From NCBI GenBank assembly GCA_049999725.1, contig JBNGIS010033894.1, positions 62,001-126,000 on the forward strand: 64,000 bases of DNA, read 5' to 3'. The first letter of the stretch is position 1, and the number at the start of each line of letters is the position of its first letter. Below, piece after piece: positions 44,863 through 57,004 of this stretch. The translations under genes were made by a program, and so were the position numbers. The notes beneath the pieces are model-generated. The model worked only from the letters and a program-made list of their open reading frames with translations, did not search any database and was not told the origin of the DNA. The DNA is from Haplomitrium mnioides (lineage: Eukaryota; Marchantiophyta; Haplomitriopsida; Calobryales).

Positions 44863-46254
44863 AAACTTAATAAGTTTTCGTGATATACGAGATAATGAAT
44901 ATCACATACATACCAGCACTTGTAAAAATTAGGAAGTGTTGCATCACACTCCTGAAGAATCTGAAATAAAAGAAACCCTTTTTGCGTACCCTCTTGGTTT
45001 TTACATTGCGCAAATACAAAACTATCATACTCATGCAAAAACAAACGATCATACTACTTTATGGCATAATCGCTTATGACACCTGGACACTACTATGTTT
45101 CTTAACATTTTGAAAGTGACCTGATCCATTCCTCAAAGAATTAAGCCATCTATGATTGATAGACCATGTATTCATTGTTCTCAAGGCAATCTGGCATTAC
45201 GTCCAGCGATTTCCAAAACAATTCTGGAAATTCCAAAGTTCCTTGAGAGATTACACGTAGATGTTTGTGGTCCTATTGATCCACCTAGTGGACCCTTTAG
45301 GTACTTTCTGGTGATTCTACAAAGTGGTCACAAGTATCACTACTATCTACCAAAAATCTTGTCTTCCCGAGGATATTGGCACACATTCAGAAATTGAAAG
45401 TTCAATTTCCAGAAAGTCCAATAAAAGTCATATGAGTTGACAATGCGAGGGAGTTTACATCAAAAAATTTTGATGACTTTTGCATGAAAATGGGTATTGA
45501 TACCCAATACTGTGTGGCACATATCCATTTTCAAAATGGAATAGCTGAAAGAGTTATACGCAACATTCAAATGGTTGCTAGGCCTATGTTAATGCAGACC
45601 AATATACCGGTTTCTGCATGGGGCCATGCAGTAATACATGCTGCATCATTATTAAAATATCAACCATCAGCTTTTAATTCATTATCACCTCACCAACTAG
45701 CCTATGGTCAGATGCCAGACTTATCCCATTTGCGAGTTTTTGGTTGTCAAGTCTTAGTTCCTATTATGGGACCGAAAAGGACTAAGATGGGACCTCAAAG
45801 GCAACAAGACATTTATGTGGGATATGACTCACCATCTATTATACGCTATCTGAAACCATCCACAACTGATGTGTTTCAAGCCAGATTAGCTGATTGCCAT
45901 TTCTATGAGGATGTATTTCCATCTCTATTTGAGGATAAAAATTCTTCTTTACCGAAGAAACTCCTATGGGAGAATATATTCACTACATGGATAGATCAAA
46001 AAACAAGGCAAGGTGAGGATGAGGTCAAGAGACTTCTTCACTTGGCTAATATAATCGAACAATTTCCAGATTCTTTTAATGAAATTGCAAAGGTAACTAG
46101 GTCACATATTCCTGCGGTGAATGTTCCTGCAAGAATTCAGGATACTTCAAAACCAGTAGTTGACCAAGTACTAAGGCAAAAGAGAGGGCGCCCTCTTGGC
46201 TCAAAAGACTCTCAACCTAGGCAAAAAGTTTTGACTAAGAGAACTACATTCTCA
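44863..46254 (+). pseudogene. Integrase of the copia element (broken)
   Basis: The zinc-binding part reads TTLWHNRL then CIHCSQGN (45,055-45,190), with stops around it. The core has the first Asp in LHVDVCGPID (about 45,255), the second in VDNAREFTS (about 45,437, after a stop and frameshift) and the Glu in NGIAERVIRN (about 45,540). The open frame 45,484-46,272 carries YQPSAFNSLSPHQLAYGQ, LRVFGCQVLVPI, QQDIYVGYDSPSIIRYL and the linker ending in KRGRPLGSKDSQPRQK. It inserted element DNA when active. Confidence 0.9.
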
Positions 46255-47160
46255 GCTGATGTTATGGGATAAGACCAAGTATTGTTTGGGATTACAATTT
46301 GAGTATCTCGATGATGGCATATTGATGCATCAGAGTACTTATACTAAGAAAATCCTTAAACAATTCAATATGGATAAATCTCATCCAGTTACATCACCTA
46401 TGGAGATAAGATCATTGGACAGAGACAAAGATATTTTCCGAAAACGGAAAGACATAGAGCCTATCCTTGGATCTGAGATACCATATCTCTCAGCTATAGG
46501 AGCTCTTATGTATCTTGCTAATCAAACACGTCCTGACATTTCATTTGCCGTGAACTTGCTTGCAAGACATAGTTCACAACCTACAATAAGGCATTGGAAT
46601 GGTATTAAACGTATTTTCAGATATTTACAAGGCACAATTGATACGAGACTAATTTTCCCAAATAATACTGATAAAATACTTACCGGTTATGCAGATGCAG
46701 GATACCTGTCGGATACTGATGATGCTAAATCCCAAACCGGTTATGTTTTCCTATATGGCTCTACCGCTATATCATGGAAAAGTACAAAGCAAACTTTGAC
46801 TTGTACATCCTCAAACCATGTAGAGATCATTGCTCTATATGAAGCTAGTAGGGAGTGCATATACCTACAAATGATGCTTGATCATGTTTACTTACATTGT
46901 GGTTTGCCTTGTATATCTGACCCTACTGTTATTTTTGAAGTTAACTTGGCATGTGTACAATAGGTTTCACAAGGATTTATTAAAGGAGACTGCATAAAAC
47001 ACATCGCTCCAAAGCTTTTCTTCACTCATAAGCAAAATGATGACACTATTTCTGTGCAGGTTATCTCCAGTAAGGACAATATTGCCGACATATTTACTAA
47101 GGCTTTACCTCTAGCACTGCATTAACATTTTTGTCATCTACTTGGTTTACGAAGATTAGA
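46255..47160 (+). pseudogene. RT C-terminus and RNase H of the copia element, RT core deleted
   Basis: The frame 46,259-46,963 begins KTKYCLGLQFEYLDDGILMHQ, the last part of copia RT, so the catalytic palm is missing between it and the integrase linker. The thumb (KKILKQFNMDKSHPVTSPM), YLSAIGALMYLANQTRPDI and RNase H (GYADAGYLSD, SQTGYVFLYGSTAISWKSTKQ, TSSNHVEIIALYEASREC) follow. In the third catalytic block the usual Glu-Asp-Asn reads Glu-Val-Asn near 46,935. A stop at 46,961 is followed by the tail FIKGDCIKHIAPKLFFTHK and NIADIFTKALP. Confidence 0.9.
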
Positions 47161-47537
47161 GACTTTATTATCATGACTTCATCGACTATTCTTTTATTAT
47201 ATTGTCGACATCATTATTATTATCTCCGACCTCTCTTTATATTCTATTTTCTGTTCATATTATTCTTTTTCTCAGTATCATATCATTATTATTCTCAGAT
47301 ACATTATTTTGGCCTATAGCCGATTTTCTTATCATTATTATTTTCTTTTGGTCACTATATGACTTCTATATCCATCTATAAATGGTGGTTGTACTCTTTC
47401 CCTCATTGGCGTATGAGAGGGTTTTAATGAGGCAACACTTTTATATTGCATATGGATTTATTTGGAGTGTTGGTGATATTTCTATCATAGGTCTTATATT
47501 CATCTTACGTGTGCTACAACATTCCCCATGTTATAGC

Positions 47538-47547
47538 CAAGGGGGAG
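47538..47547 (+). other. Polypurine tract of the copia element
   Basis: CAAGGGGGAG ends directly at the TATTG start of the 3' LTR. Confidence 0.85.
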
Positions 47548-47772
47548 TATTGTAATGCATGTAGTAAGATGATTAGGCTAATAGATAATTAGTCCTTAAC
47601 CTATGAGATTAGCATATCCTAACTCATTTGTACTTTATATGATGATTATTACATGAGAGAGAAGAGCTTGAAGTGAGAGAAGAGAAGGAGAAGAAGATTG
47701 GAGTTTTATTCATATGATTGTTGCCACATTCCTCACATCCTATGCATGAGCTAATAGGCTTGCTTTCCAACA
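47548..47772 (+). repeat. 3' LTR of the copia element
   Basis: Same ends as the 5' LTR but 45 bases shorter: the interval after CCTTAACCTATGA is missing. In the 5' LTR that interval is bounded by two CTATGA copies, so a deletion between short direct repeats explains it. The rest differs by only a few bases. Confidence 0.9.
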
Positions 47773-47953
47773 CAAAGTGTATTGATAGAAAATCAATGGA
47801 ATATTGGTGGACAATTAGTGGAGTATATTGGTGGACTAATAGACTTTGATAAAGAGGCATAGTACATTATTGGTGAAAAATTGACAGACTATTTATTGGT
47901 GGAAACTCAGTGCATTATATTATTGATTGACAATTGGCATAGTATATTGAGCA
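47773..47953. repeat. Satellite remnant between the two insertions
   Basis: It begins with the CAAAG duplication and continues the degenerate satellite (ATATTGGTGGACAATTAGTGG, TATTGGTGGACTAATAG). It is cut at TATTGAGCAGTT by the candidate DNA transposon. Confidence 0.85.
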
Positions 47954-47956
47954 GTT

Positions 47957-47971
47957 GCTACTTTGAACCAA
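47957..47971 (+). repeat. Left terminal inverted repeat
   Basis: GCTACTTTGAACCAA; 14 of these bases pair exactly with the right end. Similarity inward is weak (GAAC against TAAT). Confidence 0.6.
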
Positions 47972-48858
47972 GAACATGCTACTCAAAACAAGAACCTGTT
48001 TTTTTAGGAAAAATTGTGGTTTTGAGCTAAAAAACATAAAAAACGAGGGTATTTTTTAAAAACAAAAGATACATGAGTTTTTGAGGTTTATTTTTTAGCC
48101 GTTTCAACAAGCATGATAGAGCAAGAGTCAATTTCATTATGCAAAATGAAAAAAATATTGTTATTTTTTATGAAAATATTGGAAAACTAAAAATCGATGA
48201 AAAGTATAAAAGTTATGCTAAGTTTTCACAAGAAAATTGCATTTATCATTGATTGCAATTTGAAGCCCAAAAATTGAAATACACGTCACAAGAAACTATT
48301 TTGAAATATGTTTGGTTGTATAAACTATATGCGTATATAGACATGGTGTTCTTTGAAACTTTGTCTTTGGAAAAACAATTACAAAGTATGAGGAAGAAAC
48401 CCAAGCGGACTAGAAGTCAAGGGAATGAGTTTGCAATCGTAGACATAGAAACCAACAAAACAAAACTTTGCATGGATTTAGAAGCTCTATTTTCAAGTTC
48501 AAGCAAGAAAGAAGCTTTCATTTGTAGTTGAAAATCCATGGACGCAAAAGTTAAAGTGGGCTTAAAAAAAGGTTTTAGCATTTTTTTAAAATTTTTTATA
48601 ATTCAATGAAAAAAATACACAAAGGAGTCATAGTTCAGAATCAAAAAGACAATAGCTGAGAAGATTGAATTAAGAGTGTAAACAAGAAACATCTCCAAGT
48701 TTTTGATTTTATTCTACCAAACAAGGTTTCGAGTTCTACAAAAGAGTTTATGACCCGTTTAGAAACTAAGTTCTAACCGGTAGTCTTTTTATGTAAAAGC
48801 TTGAGGGTTGTACATGAGAAGTAGAATGTGTGGAAGGCTTGGACTTCCACCCCAAAGT

Positions 48859-49051
48859 CTATGTGCGCATAGGAATCCAAGCTGAACATCTAAACACTTC
48901 ACTCCAAAGTCTATGCACGCATATAAATCTGAACTCACCATCTGAACACTCCACAACAAAGAATATCAAGAGCCTAGGTTTTAAGTTCCGCGGAAGAGTT
49001 TTTGCTAGCACGACGTTTCGACTTGTGAATCAAAGTCTATGCTCACATAGG
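48859..49051. repeat. Palindromic motifs, left cluster
   Basis: Three near-copies of CCTATGCGCGCATAGG, each preceded by CAAAGT: 48,859 (TCTATGTGCGCATAGG), 48,910 (TCTATGCACGCATA) and 49,036 (TCTATGCTCACATAGG). A weaker one lies near 49,110. Confidence 0.75.
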
Positions 49052-50143
49052 CTTCAACCTTCTACTACTAAGGATGTAGGTACTAAAGTTTATATTTCTT
49101 GCAACAAACTCTACACATGCTAAAGATTTTGTTTTTTGATTTGGAGTCTAAAAGTAAAACGGGTCACAACTCTACATCTGAGTCAAAGCTCATCAAAGGT
49201 TTGCAGTTTTACATCAAAGTCCTTACAAGCAAAAGATAAGTAGTGTATTTAGGCAGATTCTTTGGCAATACAATAACCTTAAACTCTTCTAGCAAGTACT
49301 AAACTTGGAAATAACATAATTACATTTTGGATAAGAAAATATTTTACAAACCAAATGAAAATATTAACTAAAGATTCAAGTTTCATTGACAAACAATAAC
49401 ATTCAACTTGGAGTGATTTACACTAAAAAGTTCAAGGTGGTAGATAAATTCAACAAATTTTATTCATAACATTCTCATGTACTTTATAAAATAACAATCT
49501 TAAATTGCAATATAATTGAAAGTACACAATATAAAACAAATTCTTAAATTACTTTAGTCACCTATCTTGATTTCTTCGAATTCAACTTCAGAAGATTCAT
49601 CAAGATTTATTTGATCTGTCTCAGTGATAATGACAGTGATTGAATCTCTTTCAAACATATCAGGATTGCTTGCTTTTTGTCTTTCGAAATCAAAAGATAG
49701 AATCGTGATTTGAGTCATATCAATATGTAGCTTGGATTTGCATTTCCCTTTTGTTGCTGCTATTTTTTCAGAGAAGTATTGTCAAGAAAATGCATCATTA
49801 GCCTCACAAGAAAACCATTGAGCACGTACTCATTTTTGGTTTGGAGGTCCTTCCTCATAAAATGACAAAACTTGGAGGACTTTGGCAACCCAAAACGGTC
49901 TGCCTTTTGGATCTAGAGATGCAACAACACAAATAGGTATTCTAGCTTTCATCTCATGTAGATTGCCAAATTTGTACTTATATCAAGAATTGTGCGCTAG
50001 AGTCCCTTCTTGTAGCCTAGGTGCTCCATTAGAGATTGCTTGACGTGTAGAAAGTATTTGTTGTACTTAAGTATCTTTTTCTGTTTGTTGAGCATCAAGC
50101 TGAGAACCTAGATGAACATTTTGAGAGTCTTTACTAGTGTTTG

Positions 50144-51250
50144 TCAGTTGTGAAGGTGGAAAGGTGAATTTTGCTTCAAGTCCTTGTTTTTTTTTTCAAG
50201 GATGAAGGCCACAATCTCTTGTTCGGCAAGAAAAAAGTCATTCCACCATTGATTATTAGAATTTGTAAAGAACTTGTAGTAGTTATCACTTATGTTGTCC
50301 CCTATTGCACAGACCACTTTCTCAGTATCAACTTCTCTTTCTTCCTTTTGAGATTGTTTGATTTCAGAATATGCCTTGAGAGGAATCAACATTGAACCTA
50401 AAATTTCTCTGTCCACTTCAGGTAGGCACTTGAGTTGACAAATACCATCCAAAGGTAGCCAAAATTCATCTGTTGAAAATTGTTTGCTCCAAATCTTTGC
50501 CTTGGAATCATTCAGCTAGAACTTCAATTGTTGATTAAAAGTAATATCATGTATACTTTGAGCAAAAAATGGACATTGTTGCATAAATATTTTGAGATTC
50601 TAGGTTTCCATCAAAAAAGTTACTTGAGATTTAGGATTATACGATAATTGTAGTGCCTTGCTAAGACTCGTAATCGTGAAAGCTTTGACACGTTTCAAAC
50701 ATTTCAAGAATCAGTTGAACATTTGATCGATTTGATCTTGAGTATGACCAACCATGAGAAATCCCACCTTTAGTTTTTTGAAAAACATTCTTGGCAATAA
50801 AGAGACTAAAATATCCAAATAAGATAGAATTCTTATTGTCTCATGTTGTGTTGTCCAACTAAAGATACAAAGTTGCAAGTAGTGGCCATTCAAAGTCACA
50901 TAATATTTTGTTGAGCACAGTAACTGTCAAATTAGAATCGCTTCTCAAGTTTTTGTAGGCTAAAAAGACCCTTGAAGAAAGAGCATGATTGAATATAAAG
51001 GCACCAACAACATGCACACCTACCAAACAATCTTTGTCAATGTTTTTTGGTGGTAAAAGCCAATGTGGAATAGCAGTTTTCTTTTGATCCATTCCATAAA
51101 TGAGAATTCCCAAATACTTTTGACCATTGGCATAACATTTTCTTGGATGGTTTGTAAGTTTTGTTCTTTCTTTCATTTGTTGGTCACGATGAAGAAACAA
51201 TTGGCGATTATATTTGACTGCATCATCACAAAGCATGAAAGACATTAAAG
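50144..51250 (-). pseudogene. DUF7869-like protein remnant
   Basis: Minus-strand frames 51,245-50,859, 50,899-50,711 and 50,452-50,144 follow one another with overlaps and stops, as pieces of one decayed gene. The middle piece has ILSYLDILVSLLPRMFFKKLKV then GFLMVGHTQDQIDQMF, which I recall as the most conserved block (VGFLMVGHTHEDIDQMFS type) of DUF7869 proteins, found in many plants and animals in repetitive contexts. The first piece carries HPRKCYANGQKYLGILIYGMDQ and GVHVVGAFIFN, the last IGDNISDNYYKFFTNSNNQWWND. Biochemical role not established; within an element with inverted ends it is a transposase candidate. Confidence 0.5.
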
Positions 51251-51567
51251 TAGTTCAGTAAAACATGCGTCAATGTTTCAAACTTCAAAAGACAACTTCA
51301 GGTACTAAAAACATTCAATTCATCTTAAACAAATGTTGAATTGGTAGAAGTGAAAATTTATGAAAAGATTAAAAACAAACTTTAGGTAATTTAAATAAAT
51401 AAGAATCTGAATAACATTCACAAAAAGTACTTGTGCTTGACTTAAAATAAACAAAAGATTTGAAAGAAGAAAAACATAATTTGTTATCAAAGGGTCACAA
51501 ATTGGAACTATAGCTTCAAAGGTAGCTTGAACTCTTTGTTTGCAAAGGATTAAAAAATCTAGAACAG

Positions 51568-51870
51568 ATCCTATGCGCGCATATGACCAAAAGCAACAAC
51601 ATTAATATCATCACTTTTTTTTTATTGTTGTCACAAGTGGTTTTGAAAGAAATATGGACAAAACCTATGTACGCATAGGATTTGCAAACAACAAAAATGA
51701 TTCTTGCTATAGTTTATCTAGCAAAGGGCTCTTAATTCAAAGCAAAAAAAGCAAAATTTGCTGCAAGACTAAGGTCACCACCAACAATTAGATCCATTTC
51801 CTTGCTTTATTTGAATGTAGACAAGGTTGGATTCAAACTAAAAACAATGGACCCTATGCGAGCATAGACT
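51568..51870. repeat. Palindromic motifs, second cluster
   Basis: CCTATGCGCGCATATG at 51,570, CCTATGTACGCATAGG at 51,664 and CCTATGCGAGCATAGA at 51,853, about 90 and 190 bases apart. Confidence 0.75.
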
Positions 51871-52059
51871 CTCTTCTCACAACTCAAGTTAGTAATAAAT
51901 ACTCAACATAAATATTAAATATCTTTTGGCACTAAGTTGAGAAAACATAACATCTTTAGAACTAAACTTTGAGTCTCAAAAAAAGAGCATGGATTAACCA
52001 AAGGTTTCAAAAAAGAAGAAATTTGTTACCTTTGTTGGACTCAAAGACAAATTTTTCTT

Positions 52060-53000
52060 GCAATGATTTTATTTCTTTGCATGTTTCAAACAACAAATCT
52101 AATGTTTTGTAAAACTTGAAAAACTAAGAATGCAATCGGGATCTTTCTCTTTCAAATAAGTAGTGTAGTAGTCATAAATTTCCAATTTTGTAAAATTATC
52201 AAGCTAGTTATACACTTCATGAGTGGGCATTCACTTGCAGTGTCCTTGAAAAAAAAATGTCCATCCACTCATACACAAATACTCCTTTACCAGATAATTC
52301 TCTTTCTCCAAAAATATATCTAGAATCTACATTTTTGAGATTTTGAATCCTTTTGATTTTATCATTCCCTACTCATAATATTAATTTGAAGGCTCTTCTA
52401 CAGACAATGGTACCACTAGCTTGAGTAAAGCAATTATCCAAATCAGAGTCTTTTCTTGGTATTCGCCACTATAATGTGATATCTCAATTCTTTATGCTTT
52501 GTTGAAAATACGTTTCTCTCATAGTTTTCAAAAAATCTGCCTTGCACAACAACAAGAAATTCTCTTTAAAATAGAAATTGACATTGTTTCAAGCTTTTTC
52601 TTCACAAAGCTCTAGTCATGATGGACGTTCCGCAAAGAGTTTTCATGTAAGGTGCTTACCATTTTGGGTTTTGGCCTAGACAAAGAATTCTTATGTTGTG
52701 CTGGTCGATTTGGTCCGTAAGAAAATCCAGCTATCAAAGATAGTTCATCACCCTAAAGATCTTGATCATCATTATAAATATTGTTTTCTCCTTTGCAATA
52801 ACTTTTCAAATGATGAGGTCCTCCTTGAAGATTGGGAGAACTGCACCATGCTGAAACAAAATCTTCATCAATATCTTAAACATTAGGAAATGTTTTTTGT
52901 AATATAGTCAGTGCCCTTGACGATAACTCCAACAAAATATTGATTGATTGAGACTCTTTGCTAGAATCATTTCCCAATTTACTGTTTGAAGATTTGTTCA
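52060..53000 (-). pseudogene. Duplicated module, copy 1
   Basis: It aligns with 58,270-59,240 in the same orientation over most of its length (for example TAAGAATGCAATCGGGATC against TAGAATGCAATCAAGGTC, and AGTAGTCATAAATTTCC against AGTAGTCATAAACTTCC). On the minus strand it codes, with frameshifts, for a segment like the 107-codon frame in copy 2 (VCRRAFKLIL, GKGVFVYEWMD). It lies just upstream, in minus orientation, of the DUF7869-like remnant, so it may be the N-terminal part of that protein. Confidence 0.6.
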
Positions 53001-53309
53001 AGAGAATTCAATTTAATTCAGATTTCCCAATCTTGTTGCGAGGTCCAACTTGAATTGAAAGCACTCGTTGTTTGAGTGGTGCTATTAAGGATAGTGATTC
53101 ATTATCGAAATTTAAATCCTCCATTGATTCTATGGATTTTTGTTTTGGAAAATAACATTTTGATTTTAAATTTCAAGATCTCTCTCAAATGAGGATGAAG
53201 AAAGGTCCACAACCGTCTGGAAATTTTGAGTTGAACGTCTTTCTATTGATCTATTAGAGTTTTCAAAAGAAAGATTCAACTTTGATCACTTGATCGGCAA
53301 CAAAGATTT

Positions 53310-53450
53310 GCTGCGTGCAAAAAGTTGTTTCTTCAATTCTCTACCAACAATGGGTTCCCTCTTTGATCCTTTGCGTGCAAGTTGTTTACTTTTTAATCTT
53401 ATGCTCGCATTGGGTTCACTCCTTGACCCTGTGGGCGCATAGGGCTCACC
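53310..53450. repeat. Palindromic motifs, third cluster
   Basis: Degenerate copies spaced about 30-60 bases: CTGCGTGCAAAAAG near 53,312, CTTTGCGTGCAAG at 53,369, TTATGCTCGCATTGGG at 53,399 and CCTGTGGGCGCATAGGG at 53,429; the last three are flanked by TTGATC/TTGACC and TTCAC/CTCAC. Confidence 0.65.
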
Positions 53451-53693
53451 TTCTCGATCTTCTCAGACAGAGCCATCTAATTCAATAGAAGTCATCTTTT
53501 TCCCCAATGTAGTTGCCATCACACTTGATGCTTTTTGTAGTCCATTGCTTACCTCCAAAGAATTGCAGTTTGAACAAATCTCTAGCTGCTGGTCAAAAGT
53601 AACACTAGTCTATGAACATGAATCTTGGAATTCTAGCCTCTTCTTGCATTTAAAAACTCCAGCCATTGATAAAGCTTACTAAAAGTCAACTAT

Positions 53694-54221
53694 TTGAACA
53701 AACTATTTTATCAAATATTGTCAACCTCTTACGGTCAACCTAAAACAAGAGTTTTTAAGGAAAATTCCGCAAAACGACAAAATTGTAAACTTTTTGTGAA
53801 GAAAATGAAAAAAAAAATTGGAAAGATGAAAACAAACGATGCTTTATATACTAACTTTGTTCTGGCACCACACAAACCTATGTGTAAAGAGCTCCAGGAA
53901 TCATTTTTTGGCGGCAAAAGGTATTTTTTGAAATTCAAGTATAAAAGAAGTGACAATAGAAAGTTTCTTTCCATTGTCACGAGTTCACTTTCCATTTTTT
54001 GTTTTCTTGTCATCGCTGGTTTTGCATTTTCTTATTATTTTGCCAATTTCAGCCACTCGTTTTTTGTGAACTTTTGTTCCTTAGATTTTTCATCCCAAAT
54101 CTTACCAGTTCTTACTTTCTGGAAAATGACATCACATGTCAATGTTTTCGAACCTACTCAACTGAAGCCTTACAGGTATTCGGACGTTGTCAAGGTTCTC
54201 GAGCCACAAAAATTAGACTAG
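53694..54221 (+). CDS. Uncharacterised 175-codon open frame
   Basis: I do not recognise the product. It has a Lys-rich N-terminal half, then a hydrophobic stretch (about residues 92-135, FLSIVTSSLSIFCFLVIAGF and on) that could be one or two membrane segments. It lies inside the candidate transposon, opposite in strand to the DUF7869-like remnant. A chance frame in AT-rich DNA is quite possible. Confidence 0.15.
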   Translation: MNKLFYQILSTSYGQPKTRVFKENSAKRQNCKLFVKKMKKKIGKMKTNDALYTNFVLAPHKPMCKELQESFFGGKRYFLKFKYKRSDNRKFLSIVTSSLSIFCFLVIAGFAFSYYFANFSHSFFVNFCSLDFSSQILPVLTFWKMTSHVNVFEPTQLKPYRYSDVVKVLEPQKLD

Positions 54222-56400
54222 GAATGGCTAGTTAATTGTGGATCATTGAAAGATATTGATCAACACCTTTATGTTTTTGCTAGTGAAGGTGAGAAATATA
54301 ACCTAGGCCTGTTGGTCCAAATAACGATAATTAGAGAAGGTCAGCGAGCCAACATCGGGCTGCTTGTGCAGTCACAAGATAGCATTACCCTATACAAGAC
54401 CCATCGCAAACAATTTTCCTTTTCAGACATGAACCAGAGTGTTCAAGTACATAAACTAGATCTTAGAATAGCCTGCATCAACTCAACATCAACATAGAAA
54501 TGACTCTAAAAAAAGACATTAACACAAATATGACAACGCTAACAAATTAGAAACATTTCTAATTAATAGAACTTCATATACTAGAATTTCTATGTAGTAG
54601 ATTTAGAATTTGAACAATTGTTATACTAGGTAGATTACGAGATGTTCAGATCAACAGAAGGTAGGCAATCAGAACTCTCAAGTGACATTCAAAAGACAAA
54701 GATCAAAAAGCTATCAAAAAAAGTATGTGCTTCTGAAAGTGAAAAAGTCTTTATGTTATGTATGTAAAGTCAAGCTTTTATTTCTATTTCTATTATGCTA
54801 TGTTGAAGTATCGGGTTTAAGAAAAAAAAGAAAAACCAGAGCTCCTTCTTCTTCTTCTCTTATTTTTTCCTTTTTTCTATTCTCTCTTTGTTGTCTCTAG
54901 CACCGTACTATAGTTTCATGAATCCCACCCCTTTTCCTAGGCTCTTCTAATTTCAAAATCTATCTAGATGACAAGAATCCTCTTGGTTGTTCCCAAACAA
55001 CATTGGTTGTCAATTGGACTGATAAGAAAGGTGACGAAGTCTATTGTGAATATACTGGTGGATAGATAAAGATATGGAAAATCTTGACGTGCTGCTGAGA
55101 TGGAGTAATGTTGAGTCAAAAGTTGAAGAATAGTTGGTACTGAAGAGGATAAACAGAAAATGGAGCAGTTGCAATGCTGATCTTGAGTTGACGTGATACA
55201 AATAGAAACAAGATTTTAACAAAAAATGCGAATACTAAGTTTTATGAGCTCGTCTACTTGGTGAGATACAAAGAAGGACTAAAAAGTCAACAAAGCATAA
55301 AAAGAAGATCAAGTGAGAGAAGATGTACAATCAAGAATTGGCCTTAAAGAATTGCAAAATGTCTTGAATGAATTATCCATAAGCTAGAGTAGAGCTCTTT
55401 GTTAGTGTAGTGTTGTAGCATTCTGTTGATTTTTTGTTTTTTTTGAATCTATCATAGTTATCTTTCCTTGTATTAATATGCCGTTCCATAGTGAGAATAG
55501 TATTCTATGTTCTTAGACTTAGTTTTCTGTTGTGCACGTTGGAGAGAGATGTAGAAAAGAAGACTATTGACCAAGAAAGAGTAGTCTACCTATCATTTGT
55601 AGTATCATTTCTTGAAATCTTTTGTGCGTCTTGTGTTAGCAATTAGAAGGAAGGAAAGAAGGGACTTTATCAGAAAAAGGAGTCCACTTTCCCTGTTAGA
55701 ATTTGTTGTTCTTTCATTCATCACTATTTTTTCTATTGCTTTCTATTGTTGCTCCAACATAAGTTGAGCAAACATGAAGATATGAGTATGAGAATTAGTC
55801 TTATCCCAACCCAAGAGAGAGTTAGAAGCTCACTTTATTGGTTCAAGAACATGACTCGTCGTCTTGATATAACTCATCTCAACAATTGGCTAAAGATTTC
55901 TCATCATATATAAAATGTAAAGATCTGTCTCTATGGTTTGCATTGTCTTAAATTGTCTATATACGTAGACCTATTGGTAGTGTGCTATCTTTCCTTTTCT
56001 TGATCTATGTTATCATCTAGTTTGACTTGTAGTCCATCCACCTTGTTATCAACGTAAATCACTGATGGTCGCATCTTTGCGCACAATCAAGATTTCCTCC
56101 AAGAAGTCAAAAAGTAGTTTCTTTTTTAGTCTCCCATCTGATTTATAAGTCCCTTCAAAAGAGTTAATAGCATGCAATACGTTGCTTCTCGTTAGATGCT
56201 TAAATATTGGCTTTGATCTTGATTCAAAGTACTTGACCCATTTGAGCCTTTTTGAAGTGTAGAGGCTATCCTCTCTATTAACTCTAGTCATCGTCCCCAT
56301 ATGACTAAATTTTTTCAAGATTACCCTAAGATATCCCTCTTTTATCATGTCAGAGTGACCTCCCAATGTTGTTGGAACCCCGTGATGTTGCACATCTATA
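54222..56400. other. Interior of candidate transposon, nothing recognised
   Basis: AT-rich DNA with short open frames in both strands (54,246-54,497 plus; 56,049-56,393 minus) and no motif I can name. A CTT-rich stretch lies near 54,840-54,870. Confidence 0.4.
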
Positions 56401-56412
56401 GTTGTCTCTTAT

Positions 56413-56960
56413 CGATCTAGTTTGTTAACCACTAGTCCATAACCTTACCAGTAGGTCCTTCCCTTACAACCAGTCTATTCCCAATGCATGACGCCATCTT
56501 CAATGTGGAAGCTGGAAGGTTGCATTCGACCAACCGTTACTTTGACATCATTCTAAAAAATCTGAAACCTGATCAGTCATCTTATTAAAGGAACTTCATT
56601 TGGGTTACACTTGATTGTATAGTCTGTTGACTATAAATGTTCCTTATATGCCAAGTCTGTTAACCAATAATCTAGACTACTAATTGTAGGTCCTTTTCTT
56701 ATAACCAGTTTATTCCCGTTGCTCGACTTCGTCTTCAATATGGAAGTTGGAATGTCGCTTCCGACCAATCGTATCTTGATGTCATTCTAAAAACTCAAGA
56801 CTCAATTATACGATCCGCAATTGACACTTTGCAAACCCAATAAGTTGGTCCTTGTTTTGTAGCCATAGACCGGTCCTCCCCTTTACCTGCAAGGTCTCAA
56901 GTTCCGACCAACAACATCAAGCCACCCGACATCGTTTTCAATGGGGTTGTTTGGCCATCA
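56413..56960. repeat. About 240-bp imperfect tandem units
   Basis: GTTAACCACTAGTCCATAA ... GTAGGTCCTTCC ... ACAACCAGTCTATTCCC ... TCAATGTGGAAGCTGGAA ... GACCAACCG ... GACATCATTCTAAAAA near 56,425-56,560 is repeated at 56,660-56,800, with a weaker third copy from 56,838 to 56,960. Confidence 0.7.
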
Positions 56961-57004
56961 CCTCCAAAAACCTGTATAAAATATTCCATACCCAATGAAC
57001 CCTT

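Larger units (their letters stand above)
40741..47772 (+). mobile_element. Ty1/copia retrotransposon, defective
   Basis: LTRs of 270 and 225 bases, a 5-bp target duplication and the gene order gag-protease-integrase-RT-RNase H, the copia order, with integrase before RT. The RT catalytic core is deleted, the frame has several stops, and RNase H lacks one catalytic Asp. A leader of about 2.6 kb lies between LTR and gag. It sits inside the satellite array. Confidence 0.95.
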
